Positions 20,622 to 31,991 of a stretch of 60,000 bases of DNA are shown one piece after another. The stretch is taken from positions 48,263,247-48,323,246 of the forward strand of contig CM055098.1 in NCBI GenBank assembly GCA_029204225.1. The letters are read 5' to 3'. The first letter of the stretch is position 1, and every line of letters begins with the position of its first letter. The position numbers were made by a program, and so were the translations under genes. Below the pieces are notes generated by a model. That model was not told the DNA's origin and did no database searches. It saw nothing but the letters and a program-made list of their open reading frames with translations. This DNA is from Diphasiastrum complanatum (lineage: Eukaryota; Streptophyta; Lycopodiopsida; Lycopodiales; Lycopodiaceae).

Positions 20622-21810
20622 CCACATTGCTGTATTACCCTCTCTGACTTTGACATATCCGCTGCTGAGGGTTTAAAGTCTTGATTTGCAGTCTTGCAGC
20701 TATATTTTGGAGACTTCGGCATTGGATAGGCCATTTAAAAGTCTCCATTTGATGATCAATGGATGCAAGATTCAAATGAGAATATCTGTTGACTGAGTAC
20801 TTCAAAGTCATGTTCTTGCAGTAAGCGGTTGCAGCAACTGTTCTTTGTTAGTGAACCATGTGTAGCGACTATATGTTGCGCTTGTTTACAAAAACATGTT
20901 TGTAGTTAACAGTCTTTTCCTCTCTACACTGCATTGCCAATGGAAAAATATATGGCAGTGCTCAGGAAGTGGCTGAACAGTTTTGAAAGCATTCAAGTGA
21001 TGGAAAAGTGATCGTGTCCTTCAACATGGACCCTTCTAGTCCAGGAATGGACAGAGTGATCTTCCCTGAACTTGTACAACTGCTATTTATTTTCTTGAGA
21101 GTCTTAAGAGCTATTATTATGGCAAGCTAAGGGTTTTTTTTTTATCAAAGTTCACAATGACCTCTGACTTCAGATGTGTTTTCTGTTGCTGTTGAAGGCA
21201 TTCTGGTAGCTATGTGGGCTCCTGATTATTCTGTTTTTGTTTAACTATGTTGTCTGCTAGCCACAGTTTTAATGTTTTGATAATGGTTTTTTTTATACTC
21301 GTTTCATCCTGGTGTTTGATAGTGTATATTAAACTGCAATCTGCTTTTCGAATCTGTTGCTTTATTTATTGGGTTGTGTACTCTTTAAGTTTTATAAGAT
21401 TGATCAGAGGTTTTTATGGGTGATAGGTAAGCTGACCATCTGATTATGCTCAACAACTGAAGAGTGTCATATTCTCAAGACACGCCAAGAAGTTCACAAG
21501 AGAAAGTTGACAAAATATGTTTGGCAGCATTAAATATTTTTTGCGACTTCAAAGTAGATAAATCTTTCACTTTCATTAGTTGTGAACACGTATATGCCTC
21601 CAAATAGATGCACATTGATGGCCTTTAGTCGTTGGTTTTGATAAGGATTGTGAAGAGGCAAGGAAAGATATTAATATTGAGCCAAAAGAGGTTATTTTTT
21701 TTGGAACAAAAACGAGCAAAAGGCCTAGATAGGAGCTTATACCTAATTGCAAAACTTTTGGGTGAAAGTACATGTAGGATCTATGAATTGTGAAGAAACA
21801 AAAACATATT
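20622..21810. other. CBF5 3' UTR and intergenic DNA
   Basis: AT-rich, T-runs, no coding signal recognised. The CBF5 polyadenylation site probably lies in the first few hundred bases but no strong AATAAA is seen close to the stop. Confidence 0.5.
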
Positions 21811-21946
21811 ATGGAATGAGCCGGGCAGAATGGCTTCTGCCCGGTAAGGATTTCCAAAAAAATTTGGGCGAGGCTCGAAGGGGCCGAGCCTAAACTTTTT
21901 TGGAAAGCCAAATCGGGCAGAATGGCCTTTGCCCGGCTCCTTCCAT
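21811..21946. repeat. 136-bp imperfect palindrome (fold-back or MITE-like hairpin)
   Basis: ATGGAATGAGCCGGGCAGAA at the left end faces the near complement ending GGCCTTTGCCCGGCTCCTTCCAT. The pairing resumes further in (TTTCCAAAAAA against TTTTTTGGAAA) and in the core (GAGGCTCG against CCGAGCCT). The transcript would fold into one long stem. No ORF. No clear target duplication was found. Confidence 0.7.
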
Positions 21947-24540
21947 TGCGTAATGGATACTTGAAATTTTTTCAAAAGCACATTACGAAGCATAATAGGC
22001 AAGTTTGACTTTGACCGACCAACACAAATGTGCCATGTGGCAGCTGTACGGAATCCGTACGGATGGGCACATATAGGCAAAAAAGAAAAAGCAGAATCTG
22101 CCTTTGAAAAAAATGTATGCATTTTTTGCTTTTTAATTTATTTGAAAATGGGCATAATATGCAAGAGGTATCCATTACATACACAAAAGGATCACGTGAA
22201 AGCCAACGATGAAGATGGAGCTTTGTCCAAAGGGGGTGGATGGATTAGTATAACAGAAAGATCATACCATAGAGGCCTTACCATAATCATCACACAGTGG
22301 ATGCCAAGGAGTTAGTCGTTTTGCAAGAAACTTGTCCTGACATTTCATACTTGCCTCTAGGTTTGAAGTTTGTTTTGACATTTCATACTTGCTTCTAGGT
22401 TTGAAGTTTGTTTCGAATTTTGCACAGAAAATAAAGTAGTGAGCTAGAAATATTTAAAATGATCTCATTAACATAGTTGCCATTTGAGTGTGTTGATTAA
22501 TCAATGCACATTCATGATATTGGTTTATGATATATGGAGGTCTATATCTAGTCTCTTTAGGTAGGTAAGGGTCATTTGTGTATAGATATATGTATGTGTA
22601 GATACATAGACATATATACATACATAAATGTGTGTTCTTCTCATTTCCTTGACCTCCAGAGTCTTGAAACTCACATGTTGGAGTGGCAAGTGTTTGTGAA
22701 GTGCTACAACAAGAGAGATTCTAGAATCAAAGAAGTGAACAAGAAATGTATATGGAAAAGATGTATTTTTTTTTTTCATAAGTTTTTTTTTTCAATTATC
22801 TAAGTAAGGATTATTTATTGATTTATTGGACATAGAAGTAATAAAAGCCTTGTATTATAGAAGCATATATGTTATAGTGGAGTTTTCTATGAAATATGCA
22901 TGTTTTGAACGCTTGATGCGGCATCGATGTTTTCATACGTAGTAATACAAGTGCTTTTATTCTAACATCACTTTGTAAAAGCGATTGGAAACGTTTTAGA
23001 TTTTATTTGTGAGTTAAAGTTTGCAAAAAAATATTTTGCATGTGGATTTGATAAATCACTAAAAGATTATCACTTCGTGTTTGTTGAAACCTAGCTACAA
23101 GAATTGAAATTATGAGATTAGCTTTTGTTGTTTAAAAAAGTGATGCTTTTCGCTTGTGCTTGGTGACTCTACTTCGTCATCTCACTTTTGGCCTCCTTTA
23201 TTTGGTTTGGGCCCTCATTTCATCAAATGAGCATTAGGAGGGTTGCAAAGTGATTAGACTTTATATGTTATTCTTATATCCAGTCTTTTATGATTTTAGT
23301 ACTTTAATTTGAATGGATTTAAAGGAAAATTATCTATTTTTGTTATTTTCATGCAATAAGATTATCATGGACTATTTGGTCTAAAATTTTCTCACTTTAG
23401 ACTAGTTAGTTGTAATATTTTCTCACTCTAGATTGGTTACTTATAATATTAAGCTCTTATTTTTTGTTTGTCTTCCAGCATTTGGAGAAGAGATGTGCCA
23501 AAACCTTCATCTAACCTTATCCAAAAACCGATTTGAAGTAGATAATGTGCTAAAATGAACAAAACTCTTTGATTTTTAGAGGTCTTGCTTCGCAAAATAC
23601 CATTGAGTTTTTCTTCTCAAAGACAATTGGCCTAGTTTCATGATTCAAAACCAACCCATGAGTTATTGACTTTACATTTACATTTATAATGAGCAATTTC
23701 AAACTTAATAGGTGTCAAGCAACCAAATTGTTTTTACTTTAGGGTTGTGATAGAATATGGTTTGATTTACTTATAGTTCATAAGTCAACGATGCATGTTG
23801 AAATCCCAGTTTACTACATCGATTTGTGAAGCGTCGCGTATGACAATTTTCCTCCAACGACGTCCGTCCTCTGATTCCTCATCAGAGTAGTTGGTTGTGG
23901 CAGAGCTGACGACCATGGCTCGTTGGTCGGCTGCTTTTGTAACCAAGGTACTAGGATCGATCTTCACTGCAAAATCGTGATTCAGTGGGACGATATAGTT
24001 TTGTCCCCAATCGTGAAGCACTTGTGATGTTTTGAGCCATCTGCAAGGTGTTCTATGCAGCTTATTTCTATTATCTCAATTCTATTATGTTTCACCATGT
24101 GAACTTTACATAGTCTAGAGTTTAAACAAAAAAATGTGTTGTTGTAATTGCAAATAATGTTTTATGTTGTTTATAAAATTTTGTTCATTGGCATGTGTGC
24201 TTGATTGAGATGAATATCCTATTGTCATCTTGCAAGAACACAATATTAGATATTTTCATGCTTTCTTGAAGAGATTTGTACAATTTTGATGTATTCACCT
24301 GATGACTCACTTCTATCTTACAACAAGCTATGCAAGATTGTAAAATTCAACAAATGATTGGCTTCTTGTACAATGACTCGATACTACCTTGTGAAATGCT
24401 ATTCAAAATTGCAAACTTCAAAAGCTTATTGCTATATTACAAAATGCCATACAAAGTTGCAAACTTGTTGTAATTCATACTTTTCTAAAGGGAGTTGTGT
24501 TGATGTATGCATGTGGTGAGTCACCATTATCATGTTACAA
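21947..24540. other. AT-rich intergenic DNA
   Basis: A short hairpin lies at about 22026-22071 (ATGTGCC...GTACGGA-ATCCGTAC...GGGCACAT), and ATACATA-type low-complexity DNA at 22575-22630. A 78-codon minus-strand ORF at 23785-24021 is acidic and Ser-rich (TTNYSDEESEDG). I do not recognise it and find no neighbour that supports it. Otherwise nothing is seen. Confidence 0.45.
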
Positions 24541-24622
24541 CCCAACGGGGTTGGCTTTGTTGGTTAGCTTGGCATCCGGAGTTTCTTTGGTCCCAAGTTC
24601 GAACCTCCCCTTGGAAACCAAG
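24541..24622 (+). repeat. tRNA-like sequence, probable SINE head
   Basis: A box-A-like TGGCTTTGTTGGTTAGC (24552-24568) and a perfect box-B core GTTCGAACC (24597-24605) have tRNA-like spacing, and GGGG/CCCC ends (24547-24550 and 24607-24610) could pair. No convincing anticodon arm can be drawn, so it is more likely an RNA polymerase III promoter head of a SINE than a tRNA gene. Its 3' end is not delimited. Confidence 0.5.
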
Positions 24623-24789
24623 AAGCATTATCATGTTACACAAGATTGCAAGAGTCAATGATTGACTAACTTCTTGGACAATGATTGGTTGTCACTTTAT
24701 GAAGTGTTATACAAAATTGCAAATTTCAAAGAGTTACTTCTATTCTTTGAAATATCATACAAAATCTAGTAGGTTTCTATTTTTCAATA

Positions 24790-24847
24790 AGATGCATGCA
24801 TCTAGTCATAGTCCAACTAGATGCATGCATCTAGTTATAGTCCAACT
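24790..24847. repeat. Two tandem 29-bp units with a 14-bp palindrome
   Basis: 24790-24818 and 24819-24847 differ at one base. Each carries the perfect palindrome AGATGCATGCATCT (RY-type CATGCA core). Confidence 0.8.
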
Positions 24848-26940
24848 AGTGTACTTTTCGCAATGTTTTTGTATATATATATATATATTGTGTCTTAAAT
24901 AACATCATTTTTGCATTTACTTGTGTCATTGTTTGTGTTTTTGGTGTTAAATATTGTTTTTAGACATTAAGGATGCATAGACAATTTGCTCGTCTCTGTG
25001 CTAGCAAACGGTTGATCCTTCCACCGCCTATCTTTAGCCTTTTTCAACTATATGGCTTTTTGTGATCCAACATCTCATTAGGTACACATATTCAAGATTA
25101 ATTAAGAATCGAGAAATATAAGTGTGACTTGCCCACATTGTTTTTTGAAACATCTCATAACATTGTCCTCATCTATTTAGTTTTTTCTACTTGTTTGTAC
25201 TGAAAAAGCTATGCAGATTCTCAATGCATTCTAAATTTCTTTACACTTTTCTTAGATATCATATATTTGCATGTCTTTTTTTTTTTGACTTACTGTCTAA
25301 TCAACAAATTTTATTAAAATTCTATTACCACTATGAATATTCTCTTAATGCTATGCATTTTTTTTTGGAAAATTTATTCATTTCCTTGATTGATACTGAT
25401 TTTTGCCTCCTTTGCACAATACAAATAATGTTTATTGAATGAGTAGTGAATAATTACACAACTATTTGATATTGTATAGAAACCAAATAAGCAACTTTGA
25501 ATGGATTGACTCACATAGAACAAAAACTATACAACTACTCAACAATAACTTGTTTGAATCTAATATTCAATTGTAAACATATCCATAATAGAAACATGTT
25601 CACAACAAGAATTGTGTATTTTCTTTGTGCAAAGATATGAACAACATTATCCTCAACAAACAAAAAATTCCCCAATAAATATTTGCTAGAGTTGAGGGAA
25701 GCATTATTTGAGGTATTAAATCCAAAGACTTTCCACAACCAATACAATATTTCTTAAGCGAATACCAAAAAAAGACAAAAATGTTTTGAATGACAACATT
25801 ATATGAACATACTCGAAGTGTTATTAATCTTTGCAAGAAAACGAAATACCACCATTTTATTTTCAACACATGTATACACTAACAAACCAATAGACAATGT
25901 CAAGAAACTTAATCAACTAGAAGAAAGACTTATTTTTCCTAGATTAGCTTTTGCATAGATTGGACAAGCACATTCAAATTTTTGGTACAATCTAATTTAC
26001 ACAGGCGTGTTGTTAACATGCCTCGCTACTTGCAAAATATTCAATACATATTGCCACGGTTGCCAGGATTGCTTAATTAAAACACAACCATCTATGTCCA
26101 AATAAAACATAGACTTGAGTATATATAAGCTTTTGTTTCTAGGGTGATCAAACTCAATCTGTAATGCTCACACAAAAGGAATTGTGCAAAACAAACCTAC
26201 ACAAAGAAGTACAAGTAAATTTTGACCATGATTGGTAAAACCAAATTTGAAAGAAACATAATCTCAAAGCAAAAGCAATTCTTCAAAGCATGAATTAAAT
26301 AATCCAATACTAGAAAGTCACATAAACCAATTACAAACAAAGCTTGCTAACCTTGACAAAAGCTTGTAAAAAATTCCAATCACTTGTTATTTGATGAAAT
26401 ATTCCTCCTTAACAAACATGAACTTCATGCCACTATTACACTAATGTTTTCCATGTTGCAAGATTGACTTATAACATCAATAGTTCTCAACACACAATGC
26501 CACTAAAATTTTAATTTGATGTAGGCTCTTGTCATGTTCTTCATCACCTTGTTACCATATTGATAAGTTGGATAAGAGTTTGGCTTGTGAAAAAACTAGG
26601 CGTGCATATATCATGAAATGAAATAAAGTTCATAATTTGTTTCTACTCAAATTTTACATTAATCAATGTCGAGATCGAGTTTAAAGATCACCATTACTTA
26701 GGGCATAATATAGGACCTCGTTATTTTTGACAAATTTAATTGATCTATTTTTCAACCCTCAAAATAGAATGGAATATGACAATACTTAACCCTCATGGAT
26801 GAAATCTTGAAAATACATATATAGGCCTCATGGATAAAATCTTAAAAGTAGGTAGCCCTCACAAATGGAATCATTATCATAACCTCGAAAACAATTTTCT
26901 ATTGTTTCTTTTAAGATTTTTGTGACACACACTATGTATC
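24848..26940. other. AT-rich intergenic DNA, no gene seen
   Basis: Includes a (TA)n tract near 24873-24889 and many poly-T runs. Small ORFs on both strands show no domain. Probably decayed repeats. Confidence 0.5.
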
Positions 26941-27060
26941 ATATTTGGTGTTTGTTGGCTTATAATAAGGATATAATGGCTCGGTCTTCTTGTCTCGCTG
27001 TGGTAGAGACAAGACAACGAGCCATGCATCCTTACAATAGGCTGATAAACACCCATTATA
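26941..27060. repeat. ~120-bp imperfect hairpin (MITE or fold-back)
   Basis: GGTGTTTGTTGGC at 26948 pairs with GCTGATAAACACC ending near 27053. Inside, AAGGATATAATGGCTCG pairs with CGAGCCATGCATCCTT, and the core CTTGTCTC pairs with GAGACAAG around a ~9-nt loop. Long stem, small loop, no ORF. Confidence 0.7.
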
Positions 27061-28201
27061 TAATTCATAAATTACTAATTATCATTTGATGACGGTCATA
27101 AAATAGAAACATTTTGATCTTGAAGTCTCTCTCTCTCTCATTAATGTCCATTAACCACAAATGAGAGTGTTTTCAAACTACAATGCTTGGCAAGTCCCAA
27201 ATTTAAAACAGAGTTCTTTCATTGGTCCAGGGAAAAAAAATGGCCCCCCCTTTTTAGACACACATTGAGTTGCCATCATGTGGCAGATGAGGTGGCATGA
27301 GATCCTTGCCCACGTAGGGTCAACTCAAACATATTTCTTGACGCTGGAGACACTTTTAGGTATGTTGAGTTGCCAGGGACAACTTTACAAAACTGGATAG
27401 ATAGGATAATAGACATTCACAATTAAATTGTTGCCCGTCAACTCTCATTTGTCAAAATAAAATTAAAAAAAATGAGAAAGGCAGGCAAAGGGAATATTGC
27501 CTATTCTAGAACCACCCTAAGGTTTTGCAATCTCTGTTGGGACTTTAGAGCACATGTGCTTAGCATTTGGCCTTGGCCTAGTGGCTGGGCACCACGTGGC
27601 CCGGATGCTTGGGCGGGTAGGGACCGTCCCTCGTATCTTACTTGCACGACCAGTTTGGCCGCGACCAACTTCTGCACGTGACACGTGTCCCCAGGTGGCC
27701 CGATGATGCTGCCCGCCGCCCTGCCCGCCCTGCCCGAGAGACATTGAACCTTTGCTTGCCACGTGACCTGATGGGTTTATCCCATAATATTTTCTCGGAA
27801 CTGCTCCACCATGCATATATACTCAAAATGCCCAACCACTCCCATGTGTGTGTGTGTGCGTGCAGGTGCTCTGGTCCCCCTCCGGCGCACTGGTGCTCCC
27901 GACGCGACGGCCCTGGTGGTCCCGGTGCCGGGGTGGCAGGAAGGTCCCGCGTGTTGGCGCTGGTGGTCCCGGCCTGGCGCTGTGGCGCCGCCAGGTGGTC
28001 CCGGCGGCGCCAGCGCTTCGACTCGAGTGAAAGGGTGGTGCTGGCACAGTGCAGTGGGTCCCGACGCCCTCGTCCCGGGTGCCCTCCCGATGACGGTACT
28101 TTTGCGGCAACAGTGGGGTCCCGGGTTGCGCAGATTCCTGTCTCCTGCTCGGACTCCACGTGTTAATTTACGACTGGCACAGGGCCAAAGCTGTCCCCGT
28201 G
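27061..28201. other. Intergenic DNA ending in a GC-rich block, ancestral DEP1 upstream side
   Basis: 27061-27540 is ordinary AT-rich DNA. From about 27540 GC rises sharply. 27860-28170 is dominated by recurring GGTCCC(G) (at least seven copies) and GGCGCC motifs with ORFs open in several frames, an effect of composition. A short (TG)n run lies at 27845-27860. The block continues at 33208 once the LARD element is removed. Confidence 0.5.
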
Positions 28202-29412
28202 TGTTGTAAAGCTACCTTTACAAGCTTTACTTCCGGTGCCACCGGCGCCAGCTATGTCCCCGGCGCCAGCAGCGCCCCTGCTGCTCCCGGCGCCACTGTG
28301 ACCAGAATCCAGCCGGCGCCAAGTTCCTATGGCTGAAAATCTTTGATCGGTTCTAGCGAAGTCCAGAGAGCTCAGATCGATGTGCAATCACCTCACACGA
28401 TCTAGGCATGATTAAAGGAAGCCTGGGGATCAATAAAATCTAGAGAGAGAAAATGACTTTCTAGAAAGAGAAAATCCTAGAGAGAGAAAAACGTGCTTTA
28501 CCAGCTTGGGTAGAGTGCTTGGTATGAGGGGGGGTGCCGAATCACACCAATACTATAGGGGAGTGCGGGTTGCGACTCAGGGCGAGCTCCAACCAAGTCT
28601 CAGCCTCCCTTGCTGGAATGTTGTCATGGCTCTCGCCTTGGCATGCTCGGAGACTAGGGTCGGTCACACACTTGAAATGTAACCTTCTCAGATTTATCAA
28701 TAAAGTGGGATTTTCCTCAAACTGACTTTGATTACCTTCTGGGTTTCAGTGTTCGGTAAAAGCGCCAGTTGTAAAGCCGCTTTCAAAATTTTTAACTTGG
28801 CACATAGCTGAGGGTCGTATCCTGGGACGCCAGCGGTATGCCGTCGGGACCATTCGGTCCGTGGCGCCAGCGGTATGCTGTCGGGACCATTTGGTCCAAG
28901 AACTGGTTGTTTCCATATCTGTCGCGGCTTGTGGTTCTGAGTGTTCCTTGCATGAACGTGAATGGGTTAAGCTCTTGGGGAACGGGCTCTAACCTGTCGG
29001 CTGAGTTGGATGGCTTGCTTGGGTGGATGTTACCTGTTTATGGCTGTCCACTCTGGCGTGGCGCCAGGTTGGCTTCCAGCGCTCGTGACGAAGCTTTCAG
29101 TTGGTTAAGTCTGATGTAAGTCAGACCGCTTGCTTGGAATGGATGTTACTCGTTTGTAACGAAGCTTCGAGTTGGTTAAGTTTGATGTATGTCGGGCGGC
29201 TTGCTTGGAGGGAAGTCACCCACATCGGGACCCCCGATCTGGCATGGTGCCAGGTTGGATCTCAATGTTGGTCCTCGGAACTTCAAGTTGGTTAAGTCTG
29301 ATCGTTGTTGGCGAGTTGGCTGCTTGTATGTCAAGTGGGTTCGGATGGCAAGAGTTGAAGGCTGGGAAGCTAAGTCGTGGTTCCCGGCTCCCTTTGGGAT
29401 GCCTGCGCTACA
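28202..29412 (+). repeat. LARD 5' LTR
   Basis: TGTTGTAAAGCTACC to GCCTGCGCTACA. GC-rich head (GGCGCC repeats), then an AAAACGTGCTTTACCAG...AATCACACCAATACTATAGGGG stretch recognisably related to the LTR of the gag-only element. ORFs inside (e.g. 28838-29119) recur in each LTR copy and are not genes. Confidence 0.92.
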
Positions 29413-29975
29413 TGTGGTATCAGAGCCGACTGGCCGGTCAGCTATGCGGATCTCACGGAAATGGCCACGGTTTGGGGTTCATCAAGACAACTGTTGTGCA
29501 AGGTGCTGCCCACAGTGTAAGCACGGGTGCGTCCACGGTCGGGGTGGTCGGCAGAACGGGGGATTTGATGAGTCAAAGTGCTGCCCTTGAGGTGTAAGCA
29601 CGGTCAGTTCTCGCGGTTCGGGCCTGGCGCTGTCTGCACGTAGGACGGATGAGGCAAAGTGCTGCCTAGGGAGGTGAAAGCACGGTCTGTACCTTGTGGG
29701 GTGCGGGGCGACATATTCGAACTGTACGGGTTAACCATTGATACAGAGATGCTGCTCGAATTCGGGTGTAAAGCACGGGTGGTTAGCTGCCGGTGCGGGA
29801 TAGCTGCCGATCGTTTAGCTATAAGGGCTATCGACCAAAAAGTGGTGAGGCGTGACTGAGGCAATGTGCTGCTTAATGGTGAAAGCACGGATAGTTGGAG
29901 GGGTGTCCTATGTGGGCTGATTCCGTGATCGATTTGTATGGGCGCGGCCAGGCAAAGGTCCGTTGGCAGGACCAT
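29413..29975 (+). promoter_or_regulatory. LARD leader: primer-binding site and five repeated stem-loops
   Basis: Perfect primer-binding site at 29415-29426. Stem-loops of the form GTGCT-GCC...GGTGTA-AGCAC-GG lie at 29503-29524, 29578-29601, 29659-29683, 29750-29775 (4-bp stem) and 29866-29888, spaced 75, 81, 91 and 116 bp. The same five units occur in the same order in the leader of the gag-only element. A shared packaging or priming signal is inferred. Confidence 0.78.
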
Positions 29976-31991
29976 CTCAAAGGGGGACCTTGTCTTTGTT
30001 ACTTGTTAGTAAACCTGCCTGAGTGTCTTACTTGTACGTATTCATGGTGAGTCTTAGTACTCATGCTTTGCCTGGTTTGCATGATTGCTTGTGATACAAG
30101 GAGCTGATGGCTCGAGAAGGAACCTTTTCTTTTGAAGGCTGATACCATCAAACAAAGAGGACTACAGAATCTGTGGGGCGGATTTGCAGTTCAAGTACTC
30201 ACACGTGAACGACAACGAAACGACTCAATGTTTGCAAAGGATGGATGGCTAGCCTGTTTCGTCGGTTAGTTTCATTTGCGACAACGCCCACCAGACGCAA
30301 GCAGGAAGTCAAAAGTTGGAAAGGGCCATTTCAGGGGAGATCTTCTATGGAGCAGTTGGTCTTCATTTTGGGACGGCCACCTTCAGAACTGAAACTCACT
30401 GAGCATGGGCGATATCCAGAATCTGTGCGGCGGATTTGCAGTTCAAGTACTCGCACGTGAACGACAACGAAATGACTCAATGTTTGCAAAGGATGGATGG
30501 CTAGCCTGTTTCTTGGGTTAGTTTCATTTTGCGACAACGCCCACCAGATGCAAGCAGGAAGTCAAAAGTTGGAAAGGGTAATTTCAGGGGAGATCTTCTA
30601 TAGCAGTTGGTCTTCATTTTGGGATGGCCACCTTCGGAACTGAAACTCACTGAGCATGGGTGATATCCAGTATCAGTTGGGTTTTTCCTCAAAGGGGAAA
30701 AGACTAGGATCCTTTTCAGAGATTGGCAACAAGTTGGATCGAGCCATAATCCTAGCAGATGGGAAGCAAGGTGTTGGAAAGGCTTTTTGTCCGAAGAACT
30801 CTACTCTAAGTCCGATCAGCTGATTTATTAAGTGGAGGGGAACTATCACACACACCTCTCTCTTGGGGCAAATTTTGAATTAAAGTTGATCAAAATGGGG
30901 GCAAATTCAAGGTGACCTAGCCATACTCACACGAGGAGACTGGCGAACTTTGGACCTAATAAGTTGACAAGTTTTTGTTGTGGAAAGGAAAGTTTGTTAT
31001 AGGCTTTCTCTGGACCAGCAATGATGAGGAAACATATGAGTACGCTGGCTTGTGTTACGTGTAAGGCAGCTGATCAATGAAGGAACTGTGAAAGTTGAGT
31101 CTTGCATGAGATACTTGGTATTTCGAACGGACGCTAAGGGACAGTTCGCGTTGAGATCGGATTAGTGCAAACTCTGGGTGCATGTTTCTGATTCAAAGAG
31201 AGCTACTTGAAGCCAAGCTCGATGTACACTTCTTGTTTTGACTGTGAGGCAACTAACCAGTGATGGAATTGTGAAAGTCAAGTTTTGCGCGACGGACATG
31301 GTGCTTCAAACAAACGCGAAGAGATAGTTCGGATGCGGATCAAACTGGTGCGACCCTTTGGCTTTCCACGAGGTCAATGGTTACATTTGGGCTGATTCAA
31401 AGAGCTACTTCAAGCTAAGTGAGAGGTGCATTGCGGAGTACTCAATCTTTGCCTACCTTAAAGAGCCAAGATGGAAAAGTATCAAGATCAGGCTTGGACT
31501 CGAGGTGCAGAAGCAACAAGGCACGGAGTGGACCATAAAGTGGGCAATCAAACGATAAATCCTTCGGCTCAGGGAGCCTTGATACCTGTGCGGAACTGAA
31601 CAAATCTGGAGCTCAGGGAGCTCAACACAAAGTGCATCAAGGACAAATCAGGAGCTCAAAGGAGTTCCAAAGTCGAAAGTCAAAAGCGACAGGGGCGAAC
31701 ATTTCAAAGAAAGGCCTCTGTCACCAGTTAATAAGGTTCTCGGGTTTTACGAAAGCGATATCAAATCTACGCTTTTCCTCGACAAAGATATATTTTCAAG
31801 TTATGTAATTTTTCAGTACAAAGAGCTGAGCCTCCGACTTGTGGTGTGCCAGCTTCAATGTTAATAAAAAGTGGCCAATAAATTGAGTACTGTGCCAAGT
31901 AGCTTAAATGTATAGTTATTTTAATTGGGAGACACCTTTACTTTAATCTGACATCTGATGAGGACATCAGATTTTATAAAGGTGGGGTGGA
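29976..31991 (+). other. LARD non-coding body with internal duplications
   Basis: Contains two ~253-bp tandem copies (about 30166-30418 and 30419-30672, >90% identical). A looser ~180-bp repeated theme lies at 31100-31230 and 31265-31420 (GATTCAAAGAG..GCTACTT). Small ORFs such as 31358-31558 have no recognised domain. The purine tract lies at 31978-31991. Confidence 0.75.

Noticed and set aside
24541-24622. A functional tRNA gene
   Set aside because: Boxes A and B are present but no anticodon or D stem can be drawn with confidence; SINE head preferred.
27638-28166. Long overlapping ORFs on both strands (up to 174 codons)
   Set aside because: GC-rich repeat composition removes stop codons in all frames; no domain, and the two strands compete.
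28838-29119. ORF starting MPSGPFGPWRQRYAVG, also at 32635-32916
   Set aside because: It recurs in LTR copies of the same element and is disrupted in the third; it is LTR sequence, not a gene.
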